DNA from: Chamaecyparis obtusa
Lineage: Eukaryota; Streptophyta; Pinopsida; Cupressales; Cupressaceae
Direction: 5' to 3'
Assembly (NCBI GenBank): GCA_027943335.1
Contig: BSBK01008420.1
Location: 186,001 to 250,000 of the forward strand
DNA: 64,000 nt
Shown: in pieces, positions 48,452 through 59,179 of the stretch
Position numbering within the stretch: position 1 is the stretch's first letter
How the letters are laid out: each line of letters starts with the position of its first letter
Position numbers and translations under genes: made by a program
Notes under the pieces: model-generated
Told to the model about the DNA's origin: nothing
The model's input: only the letters and a program-made list of their open reading frames with translations
Databases searched by the model: none

Positions 48452-48846
48452 ATGAATAAGGAGAAATTCCCTACATGGAAGAGTTTGATGAAATTGCACC
48501 TAGCTAGTATTGGTGATTCAACGAAATACTATGTGGAAAATGCTTATGTACCAGTCGCTACACCTATGACAATTGAGGAGATGAAGGAAAACAAGAACAC
48601 AATTAGGCAATATTGGAGATTGCATCAGCCCTAAGCTATCCTAAATTTGAAGACATCAAGGAGTGTACCAATGCAAAGAAAATGTGGGACACACTAGCAG
48701 CTATCTATGGTGGAGACACAAATGTTGTGAGAAGAAAATCTGAAAGTTTGAGAGGTAAGTTTGATGAAATGAAAATGCTTGAAGGTAAAAACATTGTTCA
48801 ATATTGTGGCAGAGTCAAACAGGTAGTAAATGCTATTGGATGATCT
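48452..48846 (+). pseudogene. Copia B gag, N-terminal part
   Basis: NKEKFPTWKSLMKLHLASIG is the usual start of the capsid domain, followed after a frameshift near 48615 by ALSYPKFEDIKECTNAKKMW, then DTLAAIYGGD and MLEGKNIVQYCGRVKQVVNA. It is cut by the TIR element at 48851. Codons for IDDETIISKLLRTL resume at 49856. It would build the particle. Confidence 0.8.
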
Positions 48847-48850
48847 AATA

Positions 48851-49851
48851 TGGTGACCCCACAATAGTGGGTTACGCTTTTTTAGACATGCTATTTTTTG
48901 TTGAAATGACACATTTTTAATAAAATATGATTATTTAAGCCTTGAGAGGTTCAATTTGAAGGAATTAATTAGAAATGGTTAGATCAAAGCCTCTTAGATA
49001 AAAAAATCATTGATATAACATATATACTCCTCATTTATACCTACAATGAAGTCTCCTTCGTACCTATAAAAATGCTAATAAAAAATCACTTCGACTTTAT
49101 CTTTTGGCAAATCAATTGAATCCATTCAAAAAACCTATCTATGTAGTAAGGTACTACTGATAAAACTCTTTGCAATTATTATAATGTTAATATATCTTAA
49201 GTTTATTATGACTTTGTATTTTTAGTTTTACTAAACATAGATATTTCACCGTATCTCCACCTCTATGTTCGATGCTTATGCAAAAATAGTAAATGAGAGA
49301 AAAAAAATTCTAAAAAATATCTATGCCCTAGGTATTGAAGTTATCTTTCTATCAAAAAAAATAAAAATAAAATTGGACAAATACACAAAAAGTTATAAGC
49401 TATGTAGTCAAGGTATGTCAAAATTACGGCTCGGTCAACTTCAAACATTAATAAAATATGAAATAATCATGATAATGTCATAAAAACAATTGCTTGCCCT
49501 CCGTATGGACATTTAAAAACTAAATTTGAAAGAATCACATTGATATCTATTTTAGAAAAAAAGTTATGCTCTACAAAAATAATGTAACTCTTTGAAAATG
49601 ACATTTTTAGCAACATACCAATTTTTGTGGGAGAAAGAAAAAACCAATCAAATCAATTCAAAAATAAAAATAAAAATAAAAAATATATTTAGAATCTAGA
49701 TAGAAAATCCTAAAAGACTCTAATTTAATTCATCTTCTGATTCTTAATAGTTTAACGACAATATGCATTTGAATCTAAAAGTTTTATTCAAAATTTAGAG
49801 TACAGTGTCCGTTCATGTAAAAAAGTGTAACCCACTATTGTGGGTTCACCA
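48851..49851. mobile_element. 1001-bp non-autonomous TIR element with 4-bp TSD
   Basis: Left TGGTGACCCCACAATAGTGG and the complementary right end TTCACCA, with at least 33 bp of inverted match continuing through GTTAC(G/A)CTTTTTTA. AATA flanks it (48847-48850, 49852-49855). Joining the flanks gives TCT-AATA-GAAAC, which restores the copia gag frame (S-N-R-N-I-D-D-E). The TIR itself contains the palindrome CCCACTATTGTGGG/CCCACAATAGTGGG. No transposase is encoded. Its right ~700 bp recur in inverted orientation at 57896-58600, at the left end of the candidate autonomous element. Confidence 0.88.
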
Positions 49852-49855
49852 AATA

Positions 49856-50649
49856 GAAACATTGATGATGAAACTATTATTAGTAAACTGTTGAGAACCC
49901 TACTTCCTATCTATGCTATTAGAGTCTTTACAATACAAGAATATATATGTACTCTTGGTAATGTCCTAACTTTTGAATGTGTTATTGGTAGGCTTACTAC
50001 TTTTGAGCTATCTAATTTTTATAATTTCACTACTGACAACATTGAATCCACAATCAAATCTCAAATGGTTCTTCATAAGTCTAAGAAAGGAAAAGAAAGA
50101 TGTGTGAACAGTGACAATAACAATGACAGTGATAGTGATACTTCTGATGATGATCTAGATGATCTTGAGGCACTTATGGATAGAAGGCTACCAAGAGGAA
50201 AAGGAAAATTGAAAGGTAAACTTCCTATAATCTATTTTTTATGTAACAAAGTTGGCCATATTGCAGCAAGATTCCCTAATAGGAATGCCAATGATGCAAG
50301 AAAGGAAAGAAAGTATAAAGACAAAAGAAATGATAGAGATCACAGAAGGTACAATGACTACAAATACAAAGGTAATAAATCTTTTTATATTGTTGAAGAA
50401 GAAACTAACAGTGAAACTAGTGAATTTTATGGTTGTGGTATAGAAGTTGTTTATGTTCCTATGAAAGATGAGTCTAATGAAGATGAGAAAAGTGCACTTA
50501 TTTCATATGTGATTAAAGGTGATAAATGGGTTATTGATAATGGTTTCTTAGATCACATGACTGGTGATAAAAGTAAGTTTGAAATCTTAAATCATTACAA
50601 AGGTAGAAGTGTTAAGTTTGGTAATGATGCACCATGTCCTATGAAGTGA
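49856..50649 (+). pseudogene. Copia B gag C-terminus, zinc knuckle and protease
   Basis: Starts DDETIISKLLRTLLPIYAIR. An acidic run (DNNNDSDSDTSDDDLDDLEAL) precedes a damaged zinc knuckle YFLCNKVGHIAARF, in which the first Cys is Tyr and the last is Phe. After a Lys/Arg-rich stretch comes the protease region WVIDNGFLDHMTGDKSKF: the catalytic Asp is kept but the next Ser is Asn. The open frame of about 265 codons ends at TGA 50647. Confidence 0.85.
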
Positions 50650-50699
50650 AAAGGATCAATAAGATTGACTAATAAGATCAGATGTGACAATGATTATTG

Positions 50700-51900
50700 G
50701 GTTTAATTTCTTAACTATAATTTGTTAAGTGTTGCACAGTTAACTAGTACTGGTTATCGAGTTCAATTTCATCACAACAAGGCTAAAATATTTGATGCCA
50801 CTGGTGAGCTAATTGGAATTGGAGAACAGAAAAGAGGTAATTTGTTCTATCTAGACCTATCGAAGGAAACATATTTTTTGCAAAATTTGATGATGTATGG
50901 TTATGGCATAAGAGGTTGTGTCATGTGAACTTTGACAATTTGGTAAATATTAGTAAGATGAAGAAAGTTAGATGATTACCAAGATTAAAAAATTCTGATA
51001 ATGTGATGTGTAAATAATGTCAATTGGGAAAAATGACAAAGTCTAGTTTCAAGAGGAAGACATGTACTTATGATAATAGTTTGAATTGCTTCATATTGAA
51101 CTTTATGGACCTATTGGTGTGCAAAGCTACTGTGATGATAAATATTTCATTATGTTTGTTGATGACTATTCTAGAATGATGACTGTGATTTTTTTGAAAG
51201 ATAAATTTGATGCCTTTCAGTTGCTTAAGTGGTATTTAGCAAATGTTGAGAAAGAAACAAGAAAAAGCTTGAAATATTTGAGATTTGACAAAGGAGGAGA
51301 GTTTGTATCAAATGAGTTCAACATATTCTGCAATGATAGAGGAATAAAGAGACAAATGTCTATACCTAGGACACTGTCACATTATGGTATATCAGAAAGA
51401 ATAAATAGATAAATTATGGATTGTACTAGAACAGTAATGATAGAGAAAAATGTTTCAAAAAAATACTAGAGAGAAGTTGCAATTACAGTTGTTTATACCT
51501 TGAACTGGTTACAAATCAAGAAAGGTACAAATGTTACACCTTTTGAATTATGGTATTCTTATGCACCTAATGTAAAATACTTTAAAGTCTTTGGAAGCAA
51601 ATTTTATATACTAAAGGAAAATAGGAATGGAAAAATTGATTCTAAAAGTGATGAAGGCATATTCCTAGGATATTCCACCAAGAGAAAAGCTTACAAATGT
51701 TTGAATTCTAACACTAGAAAAGTTATGGAAAGTGAAAATGTTAGAGTTGATAAATTTATGCAAAAAAGAATCAAGTTGAGTGCAAAATTGAACTTGAAGG
51801 TTATAGATATTTTGTATATATGGAAGGAGAGGCTAGTAATGTACCCGAACTAGAAAATAAATATGTCGAGAAAAAGCATGAACCTGCCAGGTCACAGCAA
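50700..51900 (+). pseudogene. Copia B protease tail and integrase
   Basis: NLLSVAQLTSTGYRVQFHHN is the usual segment after the protease. The GAG-pre-integrase zone (50880-51080) is frame-broken. The core then reads ELYGPIGVQSYCDDKYFIMF, then VDDYSRMM (first Asp), LRFDKGGEFVSNEF (second Asp) and GISERINR (Glu), followed by stops at 51410 and 51468, then FELWYSYAPNVKYFKVFGSK and DEGIFLGYSTKRKAYKCLN. The catalytic triad is legible. The frame is not continuous. Confidence 0.85.
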
Positions 51901-52131
51901 GAAATTGTCAGGCATTAGGAAGATGCTACCGAGAAATTAGAAGAGGAGGCAGACAATTTATAAGATGAACCTGAAGACCAAGAACAAGTAGAAAGGAGAT
52001 CTGAGCCTACATTGGCACAATATGTGAGAAGACATCATAAGCCAAAATAAATCATTGGAGATAAAGAATTTGGAGTCATGAAAAGAAGTAAGTTGAAAGA
52101 TCAAACATGCTTATTATGTGAATTTGAGCCT

Positions 52132-52943
52132 AAGATGGTAAAAGATGATTTAGAGAATGAAGATTGGGTACAAGCCATGAATGAAGAAATATAGCAGATA
52201 GAAAAGAACAAAAATTGGACATTAGTGCCGAGACCAGAAGAAAAGAATTTTATTGGAACAAAGTGGGTATTCAAAAATAAGCTAAATGAACCTGGAGAAG
52301 TCACTAGGAACAAAGCTAGATTGGTATGCAAGGGATATGCACAGGAAGAAGGCATTGACTATGGGGAGACATTTTCCCCAGTTGCAAGATTGGAAGGAGT
52401 GAGAACTCTATTTTCATATGCAACTTTTAAAGGATTCAAAGTGTATCAAATGGATGTCAAATTTGCATTTCTGAATCCAGAATACTGGAGGAAGAAGTAT
52501 ATATTGAACAACCAAAAGGACTTTTTGACCCAAGAAAAAGGAACATGGTTTGTAAAATACATAAGGCACTGTATGGATTCAAACAAGCCCTGAGAGCATG
52601 GTATGCGAGACTACACAATTATTTGATAAATATTGGATTTGTAAGGACAAATGACAACAAAAATCTATATTTGAAGATTGAAAAAGGTAAAGGGATATTG
52701 TTAGCTTAAATATTTGTTGATGATATCATATTTGGAGCACAAGATGCTTGATGTCAAACATTTTCAAATGAGATGCAAACTGAATTTGAAAAGTCTATGT
52801 TTGATGAGATCAAATTCTTTGTTGGTTTGCAAGTTTATTAGATGAAGAAAAGTATCTATATTACACAATCTAAGTATGTTAAGGAGATACTAAAAATTTT
52901 TGGTATGGAAGATTCTAGACCATTAAGTACACCCATGGATACT
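52132..52943 (+). pseudogene. Copia B reverse transcriptase (5' part)
   Basis: EDWVQAMNEE starts the RT, followed by [20 protein letters not shown], then [20 protein letters not shown] and [12 protein letters not shown] (catalytic Asp). After a frameshift near 52570-52590 it reads ILLA-stop-IFVDDIIFGAQDA (VDD intact), then MFDEIKFFVGLQV and ILKIFGMEDSRPLSTPMDT, where the 3.9-kb insertion begins. Copia RT order and spacing are normal. Confidence 0.85.
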
Positions 52944-55900
52944 GTTACCATTATTTTTACCCTTTTGGAGATCTTATTACTAGATGAGCTAATGTACCCT
53001 AGTTTGTGTTATTAAGTGATCTTGCTTAATATTTGTGTTCATTTCATTGCAAAGTACATGAAAGGGAAAGGAGATAAATTTCTACATCTAAGATTACATG
53101 TGCATATATCAATGTTAAGCATGCTGCAAGAGGGAAGGAACTGAAAAAGAACAATTATCTAAGGCTCACACATGCCTTGAGCATAGCCATTACTAGAATT
53201 GCATAAATGAGTGCAAATATATGTATATAAGAAGCATAGATGCAAGGGTACTAGACATTGCCTGGTAAGGAGTCTGTCTCCACTATGTTCCTAATATGCT
53301 ACTGTGATCCTGAACCTGCAGATAAGAGAAGAGAAGTGGTTTAGATTCATTGGATCTAAACAATGCCTAGTATCATAGTATCTATCTAAAAGCATGCATA
53401 CATGCACTCAGCTATACACCTCTATTCACGGTCTATTCTCAAAGTAGGTGCATGAGGGAGCCTCCAGAAATAAATGAAATACCATTGTTTTTACTAATGT
53501 GTTTGTTCCATGTGCAGATGAATGACCTTGACCTGTGATGCAGTCGATGCTAGGAAAACCCCATTTCTTTGGTAGTGGCTACATCACAGGCCAAGGAACC
53601 CTCATGATCAATAGTGTAACATTCAGTGGATGGTAGTATCAGTGAGACACCTAGGAATCATAAAGCCAAATCAAATGGAGCATGGTCAAAGGGCACTGGT
53701 AGTTCCAGGAAGCATTCAAAGGTACATAAATCCATATGTCCAAAGAAAGTACAACATAAAGGTGCTTCAAAGCTAAGCTCAATGCATTAACATCATAGCA
53801 TGAACATAATCAAAATCTACATCATAGTAAAAGACTATAATCGTTAAATTAGTGACAATGAAGATAAGTCTAGCAAATGCATGTTAAAGGGTCAACATTT
53901 TTCCATAGTAATGAGGTAAAGGCATTAATTGGATGTGTAGGCAAGCATCACATTAATAGTGAGAAATCACACGATGCAATGAGACATCTGTAGTACAATT
54001 TAAAAATGGGCAAGTGTGTGGGCATCAACAGTTAATTATAGCATGCCAATGATCAAGCATAGAATAGAATACCAAGAGTCTAAATCTCACAGGCATATGG
54101 AAATAAGATACATGATCCAACCAAATAGGGGCCAAGTAGTCAAACACTTCGCTATACCCTCGAAGGAGCCAAGCAGTAGCAAAGAATCAATACAATCTAG
54201 CTTCCAGCTCATAGGATACCAACAATAGTGGATTGGCACTGATAATGAACCACAAGTCACAGAGATAGCATAAAATGCAATAATCAAATAGCATGCCATA
54301 GGCTCACGGGACACACAAAGACAAGTCACCATAGTAAACGATATATGAAACCCTCAAAGGAGCCTGGCATCAATTACAGAAGTAAATGCAGGAAATAAAG
54401 CAAGAACAGTGATGCCCTTGGCCCAAATCATGGCACAAACTGTGAAAAATGATAGTGAATTCATATCATGCCATTATTTTCAAAATAAATCCCAGGTTCA
54501 TGGGCTGTATCAAGAATTTTTTAGAACATTAAGCAACAGTGCCAGCAAGATGATCAAAAAATCAAATGCCATCAATATTAGGTGATCTCAAAGCCAAGGA
54601 GATTGCTGAGAGCATGAAATGTAGAGAAAACATTATCATTACAAAAGTGCCCTATGTTTTATGGGCTGAATACACCAGTAAATGAGCAGTCATAGCTTGC
54701 TCATGAGCCAAGAAGAGCATGGGTCACGGTGCCACCATCAGCAAGCATGGAATAGAAAGAATATCAGAAACACCATGAATAAGAAACCACTTGAACATTA
54801 TAATAGCCAATGTAGTTTTAAGAGTAAGGCACAGTCAGTATGTATGGTGCCATCAAAACAATAGTGCCTACAAAATAGTGAGCATGTGAGCAACATGACA
54901 GTGTAGTACGGGGCCGTGAACTATGGAAATACATGATCACATGCTATTGAAATTTAAAGACAATCATGTCCTAGCTGGTGTGGACAGCTTAGCATCACAC
55001 TCCAACATTCATTCACAGCATGTAGCCCAGACAAAACACAGTAGGCTAGGATCTTCAAGATAGTGTCAGACAGTCATGATGTAATGAAAATTACTAAGAG
55101 GGGAACCTTACAACAGTCAGGCCTCAAGGTGAACTCAAGATGCGACACACAATGCATTCTCACAAGGCACATATTCAAAATTGGTGAGGGTTCAGGTCAA
55201 GTAAGGAGCCCTAGTTTTCAAATACAAAAGAAGGAAAAAACAGTGAGCATTTGATAACAACACCATCATCAATACAACAATAGTCAAAGATGCCAATTGT
55301 GCCCTCATATATACAAAACATAGTAAATGCCAATGGTGTATGCATACAGAGACATAGAAGTCATTCAAAACAAGAATACATACACAACAATGGAATTAAA
55401 ACAATAGGTTGAATGCCCTAGCTTTCTTTATCACAAGCTGTCATAGAAAATAGTAAAACACATTGTAAACAAATCCACTGTATCCTCATAATACAGATCA
55501 TGATACAAATGCAATGAGGTAAAATTAAAATATAGAAACTAGAGCATAGTAATATGAAGTAAAATCATGTGGCCAATGCCCTCAGAATCAAAGAATGAAG
55601 ATGGAGATCAAATACCAAGTAGAAAGCCTACCTCAATCATTATGCCCGGAGGATGATCTACTATTTCCAAATCCAAGTTGCAGTGGGCTGCCAGTCAGGG
55701 TGGAAACTTGCGATGTGCTAGAATGGGAAGTGGGGATACTGACAGGGCCCTCATCTTTCGAAGGGGTTTTGATATGAATATGAGATTAATCTTATATCTC
55801 CCTTTTTAAGGGTTGAGTGTTATTGTTTTATTTTGGGTGCCTATTGTGATATGTGGTTCTTTTTATTAAGATGTAAATGCTTGAAAATATGTTTATCCCT

Positions 55901-56878
55901 TTTCTAATATTGGGTTGAGAACTATTTTCTTTTAAATCCACATATTTTATTTAATGTAGTGGGATAGGTTTTAATATAAAGTCATTGCAAGAATGTCATT
56001 GTAAATTTTGACAAGTGGTGTTTTTATAAACCATTGTCAAATATCATTTATAGTGCATGACTTAGTGGGTAGTTTAGTCTTCTTTGAATAGCTATTTTTA
56101 GGGGTCCCACTTTCCTTGCCCCCCTAGAATCTCAAGAATCTAGCATCTAGATTTATGAAGCTTTTATAACCCTATAGGCAATTATTTTCTATCTTTAGGA
56201 GGGTGTGGGTCATGATGCAGATTCCTAGGATTACTTTTTATACCTCTCACTTCTGTGATTAAGGTTAGTTATTCTTTCCCTCATTCTTGGAGGTGAAATT
56301 TTGTAGCTTAGGAGAAGCATATTGATTTACTTGGCTCCTTTCATTGAGAATAAAATAGTATTCCTTCTCATCCCTATTATTTTCTGAGTTTTCCTATTTG
56401 AATTCATGTCAAAGTTATTGTGATTTTGTCATCCTTTACTTTGCACATTTGTTCAAGTCGAATGTTCAAGAAGGTGTTTTGGAGTTGTTGTCCTAATCTA
56501 TGTGCATTTGGTTTTGATTTGTGGAAGCTTTTCCCTTCTTTTAACACAAATACCTCTTTATTTCAAGAATTGTCAAGGCATGCAGGGTCAAGTTGTGAGT
56601 TACCTGATTATTCTAAGTGTCATTGTGAGCTTTTATTTCAATCTTTGGATCTATCATGCTTGGTGAATCACCTTAGTTTTAGTTTTAGTTTCATGCACTC
56701 TCTCTCCCTTTTCCTTCAAAGTTCAGTCAAGTTTTCAGATGATTCAAAGGGAAGCCGGCCCTTAATCCAGAGGTCTATTCTCAAACAGGTTACCCACAAC
56801 TTGAGAATAGTCCCATATTTCACGGGATTGCTACGTTCTACACTTAGCCATACTCGGTTGCAATCCCTAGTGACAAAA
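52944..56878. mobile_element. 3.9-kb unidentified insertion in copia B
   Basis: GATACT occurs at both edges (52938-52943, 56879-56884). Removing the insert joins codons for PMDT to RQNLSKIDN and restores the RT/RNase H junction. If the TSD is the 5-bp GATAC, the insert starts TGTTACC and ends GTGACAAAA, weakly inverted. I find no RT, transposase, PBS or repeated LTR. The centre (53.5-55.6 kb) is purine/A-rich with frequent CATCA and AGTAG words and no ORF over 70 codons. The right 1.1 kb differs in composition (T-rich). The open frame from 56420 mixes insert and copia and is not a gene. It could be a degenerate LARD or a non-LTR insertion. Confidence 0.75.
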
Positions 56879-56884
56879 GATACT

Positions 56885-57591
56885 AGACAAAACCTATCAA
56901 AAATTGATAATACAAATGAAGTAAATCAAACCTTTTATAGGTCTATGATTGGAAAGCTACAAAATGTTGTCCATAGAAGATCGGATATTGCCCTAGCAGT
57001 TGGGCTTTTTGCAAGATTTTCTACAAATCCTAAAGATAACTACATGATGGTAGTGAAAAGGATATTGAGATATCTAAAAGGAAAAAAGAAATATGGATTG
57101 TATTACAAGAAGAATGACAAGTTTGAACTAAAAGTTTACATTGATGCAGATTGTGAAGGAAATGTGGATGATAGAAAGAGTACAAGTAGTGGTGCATTCT
57201 TTCTAGGAAAGAGAATAGTTTCTTAGACAAGAAAGAAACATAATTTCATTCACCAATCTACAACATAATGTGAATATGTAGCAGCAACAATGAATTCTTC
57301 AAATTTGGTGTGGATTAAGTAGTTGTTAAAAGGTATAAAGGAGGAAATAACTAAGCCAGTTGTTATTTTTCTGTGATAACACAAGTGCTGTCAATATATC
57401 AAAGAACCATGTAATTCACACTACGACTAAGAATATTGATATCAAGTATCATTACTTGAGAGAGCTAGTTCAAGAAAAAGAAGTGTGACTGGAATATCTG
57501 AATACAAAGAAACAATTAGCAGATATATTCACTAAGAAATTACCTAAAGATTCTCATGAATATATTAGAGGTAAACTAGGGGAATTTCCCT
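56885..57591 (+). pseudogene. Copia B RNase H
   Basis: QTFYRSMIGKLQNVVHRRSD links RT to RNase H. Then KRILRYLKGKKKYGLYYKKN, with catalytic positions in VYIDADCEGN (Asp), CEYVAATMN (Glu position) and, after a frameshift near 57370, DNTSAVNISKN (Asp). It ends IDIKYHYLRELVQEKEV, then KKQLADIFTKKLPKDSHEY and the terminal stop. Stops at 57224, 57266 and 57320 break it. It lies right after the 3.9-kb insertion. Confidence 0.85.
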
Positions 57592-57895
57592 AATTGAGGC
57601 TACCTAGTAACATATAGGAGAATTGCATCAAATGCACAAATCAAAATATCTGACAAATTGATACAAAGGAGGTCATAGTTTAGGAGTTGCCTAGAGTTGT
57701 GAAAAGTAAAGGAAAATATGTTGATCAGTCATAAGCAAGATGAAGCAGGGAGTAATAAAATTCAAAGAACTAACATGAAGATATCTACATGGTGAGGATG
57801 AATATCTTTGGCATTTGTTGATATTTATAGCTTTGGTTAGATAAAATGATTATAATATTATGAGAAAATAAATAAGTAATATATTAATATATATA
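57592..57895. other. Remnant 3' untranslated part of copia B
   Basis: No ORF. It ends in an AT-rich stretch (AATATATTAATATATATA) at which the next TIR element begins. No LTR start is recognisable. Confidence 0.45.
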
Positions 57896-58600
57896 GGGAG
57901 AACCCACAATAGTGGGTTGCACTTTTTTGCCTCAACAGACACTGAACTCTACATTTTGAGAAAAACTTTCAGATTCGGATGCATATTATCATTGAACCAT
58001 TCAAAATCAGAGGATGAAGTAAATTAGAATCTTTTAGTATTTTCTATCTAGATTCTAAATATTATCATTTTTATTTTTTTTGAATTTATTTGAATACTTT
58101 TTTCTTTCTCCCACAAAAACTTGTCTTGTGCTAAAAATGTCATTTTCAAATAGTAACATTGTTTTCGTAGAGCATAACTTTTTTTGTAAAATAGATATGA
58201 ATGTGATTCTTTCGAATTTAATTTTGTAACATCCATATGGAGGGCACGCAATTGGTTTGATGACATTATCACTATTATTGCATATTTTATTGACATTTGA
58301 AGTTGACTAAACCATAATTTTGACTTACCTTGACTACATAGCTTATAACTTATTGTGTATTTATCAAATTTCATTTTTTTTTTTAATAGAAAGTAGACTC
58401 GAATATGGAGGGCACTATTATTTTTCAAAAAAAAAGTTACTTTTTTTTTACTATTTTTCATTGAACGTCAAACTTAGAGGTTTATATTTGATAAAAAACC
58501 TACATTCATTTAATGTTAAAAACCATACACATAATAAATTTAAAAATAGTCAAATATATAATCATTAGAAAGCTAGTTCCGAGTACTTGTTGTATGAAAA
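57896..58600. repeat. TIR plus subterminal region shared with the 1001-bp element
   Basis: AACCCACAATAGTGGGTT, then GACACTGAACTCTA, TTTTCTATCTAGATTCTAAA and CTTTCTCCCACAAAAA correspond to the inverse of 49851-49150 in order. Similarity fades between 58450 and 58600. Confidence 0.75.
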
Positions 58601-58702
58601 AGGATGTCTTCTTATTCTTCCATTTGATCAGTGCACTTGAGGCCCGAAGCCATGAAATTCTCAAAATTTCTTCAAAACTTGCAACCATGGCCTAAACCAG
58701 GG

Positions 58703-58836
58703 ACTTTCGATCGAAACTTTTGACTTTCAATCGAAAGTACTTTGCCAAAAATTGCAAATTCTAGCCATTACTAAACTAATTCGATCGAAAGTCATTTATT
58801 TTTGATAGAAAGTCAAGTTTGACTTTCGATAGAAAC
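58703..58836. promoter_or_regulatory. Cluster of five TTTCGATCGAAA-like palindromes
   Basis: Copies at 58703-58717, 58722-58738, 58778-58793, 58801-58814 and 58821-58836 share ACTTTCGATCGAAAGT or an arm of it. They sit 45-180 bp upstream of the TATA box, where protein-binding sites would be expected. Binding is inferred. Confidence 0.55.
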
Positions 58837-58881
58837 CTATGTCAGCCTTTTTGGTGCCATTTTTGATTAATAAGGATTAGG

Positions 58882-58889
58882 TATAAATA
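58882..58889 (+). promoter_or_regulatory. TATA box of the transposase-like gene
   Basis: TATAAATA about 107 bp before the ATG at 58989, giving a 5' leader of about 75 nt if transcription starts 30 bp downstream. Confidence 0.5.
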
Positions 58890-59179
58890 AATGTATATTT
58901 TTTTCATTTAATAATTCAAAAAGCTGTAAAATAATTCGCATTTAGGAGAAGGAAGACATTTTGGCATAGAATAATTTTATAAGTTGTTATGGGAAATAAA
59001 AAGAGAAGGCTAAACAAAAGTACATGACATTATTCAGAAGAGACTGAACAAAGACTACATGAAGAATCACAAAAAAGATATCATCATCGGAAACAAGGTA
59101 TGTCTAAGATGTTTCTCTCGATAGATATTTTAAGTTGATGGTCAAGACTTGTCTTAATGTTCATGTAAATGTGATCTTG

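Larger units (their letters stand above)
46838..57895 (+). mobile_element. Ty1/copia retrotransposon B, 3'-truncated, with two insertions
   Basis: 5' LTR, PBS, gag, zinc knuckle, protease, integrase, RT and RNase H follow in copia order. A 1001-bp TIR element (48851-49851) lies in gag and a 3.9-kb insertion (52944-56878) between RT and RNase H. After the RNase H end (57591) about 300 bp remain before another TIR element end at 57896. No 3' LTR is found, so the element is truncated or its LTR lies beyond the window. Confidence 0.88.

Noticed and set aside
48694..48912. Minus-strand open frame across the gag/TIR junction
   Set aside because: Shadow of copia gag. Includes element sequence.
56420..57226. 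268-codon open frame
   Set aside because: Its first half is the unidentified insertion and only its second half (after 56885) is copia RNase H. It is a chance fusion.
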